Assembly (NCBI RefSeq): GCF_963678635.1
Contig: NC_087070.1
Span: 11,320,539-11,384,538, forward strand
Length of the DNA stretch: 64,000 nucleotides
Direction: 5' to 3'
Source: Symsagittifera roscoffensis
Taxonomy: Eukaryota > Xenacoelomorpha > Acoela > Convolutidae
Notes under the pieces: generated by a model
What the model was told of the DNA's origin: nothing
The model's input: the letters and a program-made list of their open reading frames with translations, nothing else
Database searches by the model: none
Made by a program: the position numbers and the translations under genes
In this document: piece by piece, positions 33,223 through 44,753 of the stretch
Numbering within the stretch: the first letter of the stretch is position 1
Layout of the letters: every line of letters starts with the position of its first letter

Positions 33223-34179
33223 GTGACAACCGCTGCGGGAGCAGTATATCGCAAAAGCGATCTGGCAAAGATGGCGAGTTCCCCTACGACGATAGCCAAG
33301 GATGGGACAAGCCAAAAGGAGAAGGCAAAGAGTCCATCAGAGGAGCCAACGAGTAAGCACCAAAAGAAGGATGACGAGCTACTTGATGACACGGTATCGG
33401 AAGAGGAGGAATTGAACATATCGAGGGAACAGTTAAAGGACCTTTTTCAGGACAGCGAGACTGTGGTCACATCGCGGGACACACCTGTTGGTGGGGGACT
33501 CAATTTAGCAATAAAGCGAGCAAAGCCAAATCTCGGGGGTCCAAAGACAGCGGGACCGAAAACACAAGAGCAGGTGGCATTAAACCAGATAGGGGAGTCG
33601 CAAGATAAAAAGGAACGAACACTTAAGTCCAAAGGAAAATTGGACAAAAAGAAAGCTGCTATAACAGCAGAAGAAGTCAGTGAACCAGGACAAACAGAAA
33701 CGGTGGATCAAACTGATCAACCGAGCAGTTCGAACCCCAAAGCTAAACAGTCAAATAAACGCATAACAAGGGACACTTCACCTAGTTCAATTTTGAATGC
33801 GTTTCAAAAACAGGACATGGGAGCCGAGGAATGGCAAAGCCTCGCAGACCAAGTGTTGACTAGAGATCTGCAGAGGACGGCGGACGAAATAATTAAATCA
33901 AGAACAGAAAATCAGACAGAGACGACAGGTGAACACGGATCCCCGTCAGGAATCTCGGATGACTCAATTGTAGATGAACAAGTGGGTACGAGCGTGAGGC
34001 GCAGTAAGCGAACCACGAAAAACCAGGGGCCTAAAAGACTGGGTAGCCCAGTCAAACATTCGGTTAAGTACATTAGTGCGGACGAAGAAGCAGACATAAA
34101 TGAAAGGGCTCTGGAGCAGTATAGATACGGTCTGGCGAATGTAAAGACGGACAAGAAAAAGCCGATGGAAACCCGATGA
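33223..34179 (+). CDS. C-terminal pol extension, charged (plus-strand element)
   Basis: Same frame as the integrase, beyond its stop; the in-between sequence reads on without another stop ('GKVIFESPKTVTTAAGAVYR'). The 318 residues are rich in Lys, Glu, Ser and Thr with low hydrophobicity, predicted to be disordered. No chromodomain or env feature is recognisable. The last 55 codons are duplicated at 27278-27444. It could tether the integrase to chromatin, but this is inference only. Confidence 0.6.
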   Translation: MTTAAGAVYRKSDLAKMASSPTTIAKDGTSQKEKAKSPSEEPTSKHQKKDDELLDDTVSEEEELNISREQLKDLFQDSETVVTSRDTPVGGGLNLAIKRAKPNLGGPKTAGPKTQEQVALNQIGESQDKKERTLKSKGKLDKKKAAITAEEVSEPGQTETVDQTDQPSSSNPKAKQSNKRITRDTSPSSILNAFQKQDMGAEEWQSLADQVLTRDLQRTADEIIKSRTENQTETTGEHGSPSGISDDSIVDEQVGTSVRRSKRTTKNQGPKRLGSPVKHSVKYISADEEADINERALEQYRYGLANVKTDKKKPMETR

Positions 34180-34471
34180 AGCTTCTAGAACGCCACTTAT
34201 TTCGAAAAAAATTTGGATATGCCGCACTGGACACGACACAGCCGTGGAGCACACAGTGGAAAGTGCCTCTGGAGATTAAGAAACACTCAAAATACGAATA
34301 AGGAAAATGGAAAAACTTAAAGTACCTTCATCAAACTTAAGTACCTTAAAGTACCTTCATCATAACTAAACACCTTCATCATCAATGGGATCACAAAACT
34401 GAGCTGAAAAACTGGTAGTATTGTTATTTATTTATAAAATTTTATATACATTAGATAAAATTCTCTTGGTC

Positions 34472-34481
34472 CTTGGGGGGA
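34472..34481 (+). promoter_or_regulatory. Polypurine tract of the plus-strand element
   Basis: CTTGGGGGGA immediately precedes the 3' LTR start TGTGG, and the same tract precedes 27710. It is the second-strand primer site expected at this position. Confidence 0.75.
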
Positions 34482-34777
34482 TGTGGTACTGCGGCGTCAG
34501 CAGTAAGTAACCTTGAGGACAGTTTGTTAGCTACTGCATCTGCAGTAACCATATGTGCTAATTATATTTATTATGCTCTTATTATGTAAGCGTGGTCAAG
34601 GCTATTTGGTGATGCTAAAATCCTATAGATGAATTGGTCAGTGTTTTCATATATCAAGCTATTGAACAGTAATCAATCTCAGCTACGAAACCTTGGTAAC
34701 CAGAATCAAGAACATTAAATTAACAGTACCTATCTTTACTTTTATTCTATAACACGCTACGCAGTTTGGGAATATCA
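34482..34777 (+). repeat. 3' LTR of the plus-strand Ty3-like element
   Basis: 296 bp, same ends as the 5' LTR and one visible difference from it. The flank CAATCACGTACAG begins directly after. A target duplication cannot be read because the left side of the 5' LTR is element sequence. Confidence 0.9.
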
Positions 34778-34847
34778 CAATCACGTACAGTAACGAAACA
34801 AAAACTACGTCATTACATCAATTTTCCTTGGTATAACATTTACCAAT

Positions 34848-36264
34848 ATGAGTCAAATTTCTTGGGGTCTATCCCAACAGAACCGGAGAACGCTTGTAAT
34901 CGGTGGCCACGAGTTTATCAAAAAACAGGAAACAAAGAATGGAAACATTCACTGGAAATGTTCAAGGTGGGGGTCCCATAAATGCAAAAGGACAGCAATA
35001 ACCCGAGATAACGATCTTATTTCCTGTAGAAATATACAAACTCACGAAGTATTTCCTGGTCGTTCAGATGCAAGGCTTCTCGTGCAGAAAATGAAAAAGG
35101 ACACAAAAATTCAGCAAGTACCAGTCAATAGCATCATTATAGCAAACGGCCTGCAGTATGTGTCCGAAGAAAAAGCCGTTCGATTAGCTCTTCCTTGCCG
35201 GTCTGCGATTAATCGGGCCCTCAACCGACAGAAAGTAAATGAGAGACCCACAGTACCTCCAATTGTCGACAAACATTTTGAGGTACCAAAGCAACGCGAG
35301 GATTTTTGCGTCTTCGATAGCGGCATTGACGATCCAGAAAGGGTGTTGATTTTTGGAGATCGCGACAATATCCGGATTTGATAGTACATCGAGATGTTTG
35401 GCTGTGTGACGGAACATTCCAAATTTGCCCTATTCAATTTTATCAACTTTAAACCATCCACATTCAACTCGCTGGATTTCACCCCCGGAACATTCCAAAT
35501 TTGCCCTATTCAATTTTATCAACTTTACACCATCCACATTCATCTCGCTGGATTTCGCCCCCCCCCTTGAATTTATGCAATGTTGCCAAACAGAAGAGAG
35601 AGCACACATACAAAAAGCTACTTTAGGGATTATCAGCCATCAACGATAACAACGAGCCTCACCGCATTCTCCTCGATTTTGAACGTGCAGCACTAAATGC
35701 TTTCGCTAGTCATTATAGTGGAGCGTTGCTTATAGGCTGCTAGTTGATTTATGCCAAGCGTTCAACCGGAAAATAACGAAATTGGTCCTAAAACGACTGT
35801 ATGAAACTAATCACGAGCTCAGTTTGTCGTTGCGCTTAATTCCAGCTCACAGTTTTGCACCAGTTGAAATGGTCAACGCTGCTTTCGACTTGCTTATTGA
35901 GGAGATCGGAAACAGGTCAGACAAATTTGATCTCGACGACAACATCAATGAAAAACTTGAGATAGCCTAATACTTCCAACGCACCTACATCAAAGGCAAA
36001 ACCATCGAAAAGAATTCTCGCGAACCTCTCTTTTCAGTAAACCTTAGGAATCATTCCAAAGAAGCAGCTGCTGGATTAATAAGGACAACAAATGCTCTAA
36101 AAGACTGGCATCTTGGCGTTGCTACTCTCTTTAAAGGAAACCATCCATCCATTCACACCTTTCTGGAACAAATCAAACTGGATGCTGCCAATCAAAAATT
36201 CAATATAATGAAAGCAAGGGGGAGACAGCAACCCCAGTCGCAGGAAGTACAGGGAATTGAATGA
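34848..36264 (+). pseudogene. FLYWCH zinc-finger / MULE transposase pseudogene
   Basis: The first frame (34848-35381) is a FLYWCH-type domain: 'LVIGGHEFIKKQE', 'IHWKCSRWGSHKCKRTAIT', then 'ISCRNIQTHEVFPG' with the Cys/His ligands in order. After a frameshift near 35380 the transposase part follows in pieces: 'DGTFQICPIQFYQLYTIHIH', 'ILLDFERAALNAF' and, in a last frame, 'LKDWHLGVATLFKGNHPSIH' near 36100. The order matches animal MULE (Mutator-like) transposases that carry FLYWCH. A 76-bp segment inside the coding part (35411-35562) is duplicated in tandem. Multiple frame changes and stops show it is dead. It starts about 70 bp after the 3' LTR of the retroelement. Confidence 0.8.
35411..35562 (+). 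repeat. 76-bp tandem duplication in the MULE pseudogene
   Basis: GGAACATTCCAAATTTGCCC at 35411 recurs at 35487, with the following 56 bp nearly identical and a C-run at each junction. The two copies differ at a few bases, so the duplication is not very recent. Confidence 0.85.
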
Positions 36265-36936
36265 AAAAGTAAAAAACATTTCCAACAATTTTCAACAAGA
36301 TTCTATTACAACATATTTGTATTCTCTCGCGCAATTAAGTCATTTCTTATTCTGTTTATTTTGTCAAACTTTGAATTTTTCACAAAAATTCAATTAAATT
36401 TCTAAAAAAAACATACACTTTTTGAGGATCCCGAGGCCGTAGAGGGCTGATATTTTGGGAGGTAATAGAGGCCAATATCAAGAGAAATTTCCATTCTACC
36501 TCACCCCGCCCCCCAGTAACCGCCTTGGCCTGGTACTGGAGGGGTATACCCCTCTTTTTGTGATCAACTAGTCAAACCGTCAGTAATTTTCGAATTTCAT
36601 TCAAAATTTGACTTCTTGGTGATTTGATCTTTCGAACTTTTGATTTTATAACACAAGCATTTTCCAGTTAGCTATGTCGACTTGATGTGATATGACTTTT
36701 TTTGATTACGAAATATCCGCAACGCATTTCTATAACAAAATTGTATTAAAATTTCTGTTCGTTCATGCTTTGAACTCATTTCTAATTTGAACAAGCAAAT
36801 TTTACGTTGCTTTGATAATTCATTCACGTGCGTCAATTATTCTTTGATCACAATTACAATTTCTTTGATTTTTTGGGAAATATGCTGTTTCGGATTCTTC
36901 AAGAGGATGGGGTAATATTCAATTGCTTTAATTATA

Positions 36937-37053
36937 AGGTAGAATGGTATAGGGTAGATTGGTATAGGATAGATTGGTATAGGGTAGATTGGTATGAAGG
37001 GAAGAATAGTATAGGGTACATTAGCACAAGGTAGATTGGAATAGGGTAGAATG
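36937..37053 (+). repeat. 15-bp minisatellite
   Basis: About eight copies of GGTAGATTGGTATAG, the inner ones nearly perfect and the outer ones diverged, with one-base length variants. Confidence 0.85.
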
Positions 37054-37559
37054 TCATGGAACCGAAAAACGACTATCGATATTGAGTCCTACCAGTTATT
37101 TGTTTGAATCTACCACCACTTCGTTTCCACTTTACAAAAGATTTTAAGGTATCTTCCAATTCTGTAGCGTTCGATAATTTTAAGAGATAAAAGAACAATC
37201 TTAAATTCAAACTGTTCAAAACCATCTACCAGTGCAATTTAAGTTTAACAAACGAGCTCAAATTAGTGCAAGAGTAAATTTAGAGAACCTCAAGCTAAAA
37301 AGAGAAAAGAATCAACCCTAGCAGATTCAGATAGTTTGTGCAAAACTATAATAAATACTGAGGATGTGGAGTGCCTGAAAACTCCGAAACAAGGGAATAC
37401 ATCTAATGCAATTGCCTTCTTCGCAGACTAAAATCTTTTTGGACTCCTTTTAAAAGATGTAAACTATTTTCGAGTACCGCAAGGACCAAACGAGTCCTGC
37501 AAAACTCGCAGAGAATAGAATTAAACTGTAAAAAAAACATTATGTGGGAGCAAATCTTT

Positions 37560-38364
37560 CAGAGCACGGAAACCCCAGCTATCAATGACCATTGAAGATG
37601 TGCACTTGTTAAAGGTGCGTTTGCTAAACTAGGTTATTCAGTTTGTCGATAAAAATTTTATATTACCCTTTCCGAGAGACGAACAACGTTTCGTAAATGA
37701 AAAATGTCAAATGCTCAATGAAATATTACTGAAAACAATCGGGTATCCATTTCAGGTACCAATGGAGTGACAGTTAAAATTTGCGCTTGCTACAATCGGT
37801 TAACTAGTTTGTCGATGTATGTTTCAAATCACCCCTTAAAGAGACGAACGATATTTGTTTTTGAAAAATGTCAAATGCTCAAAGAGATATTACTGCAAAC
37901 ACTCGGGTATCGATTATTAGCTACCAATAGAGTGATAAAAAACGATACGAATAAGGATCAAAATCATTTGTCTGCAGATGAAGTAAAACATTAAGCCAAT
38001 AAAGTAATAAGGAACTTTTGAAAGAAAAAAAACCCTCGAAAAAATGAAGTCTACGAAGCGATACGAAAACTTTTCTATTCAACTTGATGCGCATTGACCC
38101 AAAGAAAATTAATCTTTTGATTTTTTTTGTAAAATGTACAATAAGATGGACCAAAAGTGCCTAATCAGTTTCTCGATGTATGTTTTAAATTACTCGTTCC
38201 GACAACAAACTGCTGAAGAAATTTTAAGCAACACTGACACATCGAGGTTTAAAGCTACTGCATTGTCGTTTAGACAAAACAAAACAAACATGACAACACC
38301 GTTCACTTGGCACATAACTCATGGCACATTAAAAAACTTATTAAAATGTGTTCTTCAAATGTAA
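37560..38364 (+). pseudogene. Degenerate cyclin-like sequence with an internal duplication
   Basis: Fragments recall the A/B-type cyclin fold: 'FVNEKCQMLNEILLKTIGYP' fits the end of the first cyclin box (QM-x3-IL-x3), and 'KATALSFRQNKTN' with 'FTWHITHGTLKNLLKCVLQM' fits the second box (ALYLAR ... TPTLQHYTGY ... L-x-C). The part coding for EKCQML occurs twice (37693 and 37863), so about 140-170 bp were duplicated. Stops and frame changes abound and no introns are evident, so a decayed processed copy is the likeliest reading. The similarity is weak and could be chance. Confidence 0.35.
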
Positions 38365-38369
38365 TGTCG

Positions 38370-41173
38370 ACCCTTGAGAAATAGTTGATAAGGGTATATT
38401 ACATTGGAGCAAGCTATTTACCAAATATTAGCAATTCTCTACCGTCACAAGACAGAAATAAATTGGCATCCTTTCTACCTGCTATTAGTGGACTGAGTTT
38501 CAACCCAAACAGCAGTCCTGAAGCAACTTCAAAAAACCTCCTCGAACCTGGATCACTCAGAAATAAACGTGAGATCATCATGTGGCAAAATATTATTAGC
38601 AACTCTATCGACGGTCACGTAAGCAACACCTAGAAAGCCTGCCCGACAAATAAATTGGTTAAAATCCTCGACAAGTTCAAGTCAATTCCGCCCTATTGTG
38701 TACGAGAGGCAAAGAAAAGCTCCCAGTGACCTCACTGATATTTAAAAAAAGACTGGTATCGTTATCATTCAAGCGCGCATACACTTACTTTCGAACAAAA
38801 ACGAAAGCAGTTAACTTACCGGACGAACTTAACCAAGTACACCCAAAAGTGCATATCAATCGAGAACCTTTTCTAACTATACGTAGGCGGGAAGAAAGTC
38901 CATAGTTCAGCCGGAGAGATTCAGAAAGAATAAGAAAAGCAGTACACAGCGAGACCCTGAAAAGCAGAAAGCAGCACGAAAAACTCAACAAGCGCTTGCT
39001 TTTCTATAAATTTCTTTTACAAAGGGGACACTTAGCAGATTAGGTCCCGTAGGATTGCACAGGCTATTAAAATGAGTTCAGTTGTATCTAAAGACTTATT
39101 TACTTTTTTCTGCAGTCTTTTTTCTTTCAACCTCTAATTCTCTCTATTTCTCGCTTTCTTCTTTTCTTCCCAGTGCCTCCGTTTCCTTTTCTGAGTCATT
39201 TTCCCCCCAAAAAAATCTTGTTACTCCTATTTAATATTTCATTTCTTCTTAAACAATCATAAACATTTCATTGCTAGTTCAATCTAATATAACAAGTCGA
39301 ACAGACAAAATCTGCTTTGCTAGTCGATTTCAATTTTTTTTAAAGGCAAAAATTCGTGTTCCTTTTGCGACAAAACGATGAACATGACCCCCGATTGTAC
39401 CGATTTTGACCAGAAAAGTACTGACATACTCATCAAGTTATCAGCAAACATACTACATGTATGCAATCAATGCATAAGCAAGAAAGATCAAACAAAGAAC
39501 ACGAAAATGAATTGAACAAAATCGACGCCCAACTGACTGAACTAAAAGATCAAATGTAAATGCTGATATTAACGATCTCAAAAAAACCAAAGCCAAAACT
39601 TTTGCCGAATCAATGGGTTCTGTAAATTGTAACCCAACTCGGCAAAGGAATACGTGGCAAACCAAAAAAAAAAATACGGGAAGTCCAAACAAGCAAATGA
39701 ACGCTGACCTCGCCGTTGTTTTTTTATAAAGAATTTTTTAAAAAGTTTTTTAGAATGAGCATTTCGGAAAACATCGAAAACAAAGCGGCTGAACCTAAAA
39801 GCTTGAAAAGCCAGAAAAAAGTTTGCGCTATTGGCGATTCGAACTGTTCAAATGAGACGTGAGGCCAGTGACCTGAAATACAAGTGACCTGAAATACAAT
39901 TCTCAGCTCAGGCGTGGCCAATTAATCTGTTCTGCGCTACTTCGAAACTTTCATAATCGATTAAGCGAATTGCCAGAACGCGAGATCAGAATTGTGGGGT
40001 TGCTTCCTCGGTAAGCAGATGTAGTACATCAACGAAATTTTAAATGGCAGGAACGGTTTCCTGCTGATTTTTTTCCCAGCAGGTTCGTTCAAAGAAAACA
40101 TTTCCGGGATTATTGTCCTTATCACCTTAATAAAGCTGGTCAGCATGTGTTGAAGCAACTCCTTCCATTTATTATACCCGAAATGATTTAAACTATGAGT
40201 TTGAAGCACCCTGGAACAATTATGCAAAATTAGTTCGTACTCACAATCGTTTTTCAGCTTTTTCAGATCATTACATTAATTGATTCAATAAAGTGGGTTT
40301 TCCAACGCTGTTTATAAATTATTTGAAAAACTAGCAAAGTTTTTATTTCAAAAAAGGTATGAACAATTTTATCGGACAAAATTTTGGATAAATTGTTTCT
40401 ATCATTTTGTATATCGCTAAATAATTGTAGTTCGATGTTACGGTAAAAATAAATTGAAAGCCCATAGACAACATTCCGAATTCATCGCAATGCACTGCAG
40501 CCCCTTGATAACCCCTCGTGCAATTACAGGATATCACTCAAAATTGTTGAAGCAGAGTAATCGTAAACCGATTTTCATAACTTTCTTCAAACATGATTTA
40601 AATTTTACTTATAACTTTGTACAATTGTTCCTTTATTATTTCATGAAACAAATGATCTTTTTAGCTCATCACAATCAAAGTACAAAAACTTACGAAGGAC
40701 ATTTCAAAAACTGCTTTACACCAAGTTAGGTTTTTGATTTCCCTTGCTTAACTTTTTTTAAATTCGTCTTGATTTTCTTTAGTCTCGATTTTTAAATTCG
40801 TCTTGATTTTTTACACATTGAGTGGTCAAAGGTTTTAGATGAGACAATCATAACATGAAAAAAAAGCCACTCAACTTTTGGAAAAAAAACTGAGCAGCCA
40901 AAATCAGGACGAATCCGAAAAAAAAAACATTTATTGCAGCCGTGTACTAGACCATGTGGCAATCGTGTGTCTACTTGTTGTCCTCAAATTAAACATCATT
41001 TGATAAGAGATAATTTTTTTTAAATTAAGGGTCGGTGAAAGTAGTTCAAACTCTTATTTAGGTCGCAATTATTTTTTTTTCTCGTTTTTTAAGGAAAATC
41101 CTAAAACTGTTCAGGCTCACTATTACTTTTTCGCGATTTGGCTTATGGTTTCTTTTCAAGTTCATTTCTTTTT
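38370..41173. other. No gene seen
   Basis: Short frames only. Some sequence between 38640 and 39900 has the look of decayed mobile-element coding DNA (Lys/Glu-rich pieces, changing frames), but I could not assign it. 'AAATTCGTCTTGATTTT' is duplicated near 40760-40815. Confidence 0.4.
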
Positions 41174-41178
41174 GTTGA
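41174..41178. other. Target-site duplication, left (GTTGA)
   Basis: GTTGA directly left of the LTR; the same five bases follow the right LTR at 55581-55585. Five-base duplications are usual for Ty3/gypsy integrases. Confidence 0.8.
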
Positions 41179-41562
41179 TGTTATATAGCGTGTCTTGCTA
41201 TGATATTTAATGATTGGAAATGAGGAATTGTGTTTGAGAGTAATAAAGGGATGCGCGGTCTAGGCTCAATATCTTCGACTCAGGGATGTGCTTCGTGATG
41301 TCTACCCCCTTCTCTAGAGTCTAAGCTGTTTGATTTATAAGTGTGAGGATTAATCTTTTAATTACTATCTTTGAGCTGTTTTACTGTAATGGCTCTTTCT
41401 CAATTAATGATTCAATTACATTCTAATTGATTGTTTGCATTAAGTAAATATGAGTTTAATACTTTGTCATTGACATATAATGGCATTGATATTTAAGTCT
41501 AATTCGCACCAATTATGGTAATTAATAATGAGTAACTAACATAGGCGTGAAGCACTGTGACA
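41179..41562 (-). repeat. 3' LTR of the 14.4-kb retrovirus-like element
   Basis: On the minus strand it starts TGTCACAGTGCTTCACGCC and ends GACACGCTATATAACA. About 384 bp. It differs from the 5' LTR (55196-55580) by about seven substitutions and a two-base indel near the outer end, implying moderate age. Confidence 0.92.
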
Positions 41563-42007
41563 CTTACACACCTGTTGATTGTTCCCTGGCGGCTAATAAC
41601 CAAGGGAGAACCTGAGTTAGCAAGCACCGGGTGTAATAAAGCACTGCATTAATTAGCTTCGTAAATTGCATAGATGTGCAATTGATTTGTACTTTTCAAT
41701 ATAAAGGCTATAGTTATAAGTCATTGATTTACACAAATTATTATTAATCTCTGAACTAAATTTAAGTACATTCAACATGTTGAACACAGTTATAGTAGGA
41801 CTCAGATATACGCAAATGCATGCCCCTAACTGTTCAGAATATATACATGGTGAAAAGGATTTAGGTTTAAACAGGACAAGTTAAGTCTCTGATGAGAGGT
41901 GAGACAATCCGATGTCAAAGTTATTTTGGCCACGTAGTCAGTCGTATGGGTGATTTATGAATGTGAGTTCAATGAATGCCAGTAACTGGTCAAATTTGGC
42001 TTAGGCT

Positions 42008-44323
42008 CTATTCTCTTCCTGTTTCATTAAAGCTCGTTTCGTTCAAGACAACCTGTGATTCTTGTGTTCTGCTGATGTTCCCCATTGAGGAGCAGGCTGA
42101 GGTTAGTCTTGATCGGTTGGTTGGCGTTTGATAGGCATTCAGTTCTGCTTGTGTTAGTACCATGTATTTCTCACGAAGCTTGGACCCCTCCTTTTGGAAG
42201 GCCTTCCTGTCAGATGCTGCTACTGAGAGCACCGGTCGAAGTGCGATGGTTCCATCCTGCCCTTTCAGAAACTTCGGAGTCAATCTTCTGAAGATGGCAA
42301 ACCGGTGGTAGAGGTATATGGCTAACGCGTGTAAAAGCAGGTTTCCAATGAAGACTGTCAGTGTTAACGTCAGAGAGATTTTTACTGGCACATACTGTTC
42401 CATTTCATCCACTAGGGTGGGTTTCAGCAATCTCATGTGATGGGCGATCGGCTTTGCAATGTCATTTAGTTGGTCTGTTTTTGTCAGGTGAGGGCTGTCT
42501 ATCAGTTTCGCTTTTACTTCCCGCAGCAACTGAACTCCGGCATCTGTTTTTGATTCATAATACGGGAGTTCTGTTAAGTGTGGCAATTCTGAAAGAAGAT
42601 GCGACAAGGGGTCCGGCATGTTCACGGCAATCCGTTTTGCTGGAAGTTTGTCACAGCTAGCGAGATCCGGCCTGATTTTTATATATTTGCTGATCAACTG
42701 AGTCCCACAGTCTAATGTTATCAGACAAATATTACAGCCTGCATGATCTTCCCGTTTGGGGGTGTTCAGCTCTTCAAGGCTGTACTCTCGTAGGGAAAAT
42801 GACGCACTGGCTGATGTGATGAGCCAAATCCCGTAGCCCAAATTCGTAGCTTTCTCCGGCGTAGGGAGAAGTATCTTTTCCGTGTCGCACACTTGCAATG
42901 CCGTCATTATTGAATGAAAATATAGTGTGGCTAGGCATCACGAGTGGCCAAGATGTGTCTCCATTGTTTGATGGCAGATCCGGTATGTTGAGCTTCTCAA
43001 ACAATTGGCGTACTGGTCTTCTGTCAGAACTGTCGTTTCCATAGAGTCCTCTGAGATTGCCAGATATGATCCTTCAGTAACCCATTTGATGGCTTCGGTT
43101 GGGTCACCTTGTGGCATAGGTATCACATGGGCCCGGTAGATCTGGAAGGCTGTTTGACTCGAAGCGTACGGTATTGCGAGGTTCAGCAGAAGTCCTTCCT
43201 CAATTATTGTGACATCGCGAAGCAGTTTCGCGTCATAGTATGAGTGGATATCGCTTGGCGGTATCGCAAGTTTCAATCGGTGGTTCTCCTCCTTTTGGCT
43301 TTTGTATACTGCGTCTTTGACCGCCAACAAGGATTCTCGCGGAACAAGAGACATCGGTAGTCGTTGGTCCAGCAGAGTCGGTATGGAGTTTAAGACGTTT
43401 GTCTTAAAGGCATAAAGTGCGGCTTTATAGCTGGTTATATCTGCATAGATAACGTTTAGTAGTGATGCTGCTGTGTCGAAGTTGAAGTTGATCTGTTGGT
43501 TCGAGAACAGTGATTGTGTGCAATCTCGCAAGATGTGGAAATTGCCTTGGATTGCGTCAAATTGTTCTTCCAGTATTTTCCAGTTCCTGTTTTGGTTTTC
43601 GATGGTTTGTTGTTGAATTGCTCTAATTTCAGACAACTCGTTTGATATCGCAAAGAACTTCTCGTTACTCGATGTTTCGATTTCTGATACATAATCCTTA
43701 AGTGCCATTGAGTACTGTTCCAAAGTCTCTATGTTCTTAGCATTTTCTTGGGCCTGGTCCTGGCATGATCCGAAAATTCCCATAAGTCCACATCCTCCTG
43801 AATTGCCCATCACTACGCCAGAGCCGAATAGACCAATTCCGGCGATGGCCGCTGCTGCAATTAGTGGAGCTCCCCTGCGGGTGCGTGTTGAGTCTAACTG
43901 GTTTTTGTTCAGAAATCGGGAAGTGTCAGTTCTAATGGCCTGAGCTTCTTGATTTGCTGCTTCAGCCTTGTCCTCGATCATGTTCAGTAGCCAGTTGAGA
44001 TTGAATGGGTCTGTTGTAGAATTGAAGTTCGTGGAAAAATCGAGAGGGCACTCTATAGATGGTGTTCGCCACTTCTCCGATAGTTTGCTAAGGTAATTCC
44101 TCATTGTTGTCTTCATCGTGAAATTGTACTTTGGGAAAGGAACAAGGAACTGGACATTTACGAACTTTTCTGCCAGGATGATCTTACTTTCTTGGTGGAA
44201 GATTATCCCAGATGAAGGAACATCGTCGTAGGATGCCAAAGTACTGACTATTTGTAGGAAGAGTAGCAATAATTGCATTGTCCCTTCGTGGTGTAGAGTA
44301 ATGCTCCTGGTTACTTTTGGCAA
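42008..44323 (-). pseudogene. env: Retrovirus-like envelope (class I fusion protein architecture), one in-frame stop
   Basis: A single frame of 771 codons is broken only by TGA at 42938-42940 (codon 462). A second Met at codon 16 starts a hydrophobic signal peptide. A furin-type site RTRR lies at residues 147-150, followed by a Gly/Ala-rich hydrophobic fusion peptide (GAPLIAAAAIAGIG). A long helical, coiled-coil-prone region follows at about 185-260, then a Cys-containing ectodomain, a transmembrane segment at about 646-672 and a cytoplasmic tail of roughly 100 residues. This order is that of class I fusion envelopes, described for env-bearing Ty3/gypsy elements such as the Oikopleura Tor and insect errantivirus families. 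Which viral family it derives from was not determined. The stop makes this copy truncated before the anchor. Confidence 0.88.
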
Positions 44324-44429
44324 TTTACAGGGTGACCATAGTCTTTGATGTCTCGTAGATGGTTGAGTAATTGGTGTCGTGGTGTCCGCACCAGACGTTC
44401 GATTGTAGTTCAGAGATTTGTGAAAAAGG

Positions 44430-44753
44430 CTACTGTGGTAGTTCGAAAATTACGGAGTAGTTGATGTCGTCGAGATCGAAGTAGGCGTTTGTCTGCAAGG
44501 TGAAAATCGTTTCCGTGAGTTCTGCGGTTGTATTGAAACGGCAGGTAACTATCATGCGCAAATCGGCTACGGTGTATGCTATGATAATTATTACTAAAGG
44601 AGCTTCACAAGAAAAGACCGAGTAAACTTCTCCCGATGTGTGATCTACGTTAGGATCACCGAAGCCAATTAGGTCGATGCTGTACGGCGTTTCGGAAAGC
44701 AAGTTCGAATTTTGAATAGATTGCACGAGATCTTGAAAGTTTTCGTGATTCAT
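44430..44753 (-). CDS. Small 107-aa ORF upstream of env
   Basis: It lies on the sense strand of the element about 107 bp before env. It has an acidic N-terminal half, one hydrophobic stretch (APLVIIIIAYTVADL) and a final acidic part. No family was recognised. It could be an accessory protein, the leader exon of env, or chance. The first ATG at 44753 is taken as start. Confidence 0.35.
   Translation of the reverse strand: MNHENFQDLVQSIQNSNLLSETPYSIDLIGFGDPNVDHTSGEVYSVFSCEAPLVIIIIAYTVADLRMIVTCRFNTTAELTETIFTLQTNAYFDLDDINYSVIFELPQ

Noticed and set aside
27710-34777. In-frame TAG/TGA stops as evidence of a reassigned genetic code or stop read-through
   Set aside because: All three stop codons occur at unrelated positions, frameshifts also occur, and the host genes POLD2 and EB1 have no internal stops. 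Decay explains them.
41563-41620. Clear polypurine tract before the 3' LTR of the 14.4-kb element
   Set aside because: The minus-strand sequence there (CAGGTGTGTAAG) is only weakly purine-rich, so it was not annotated.
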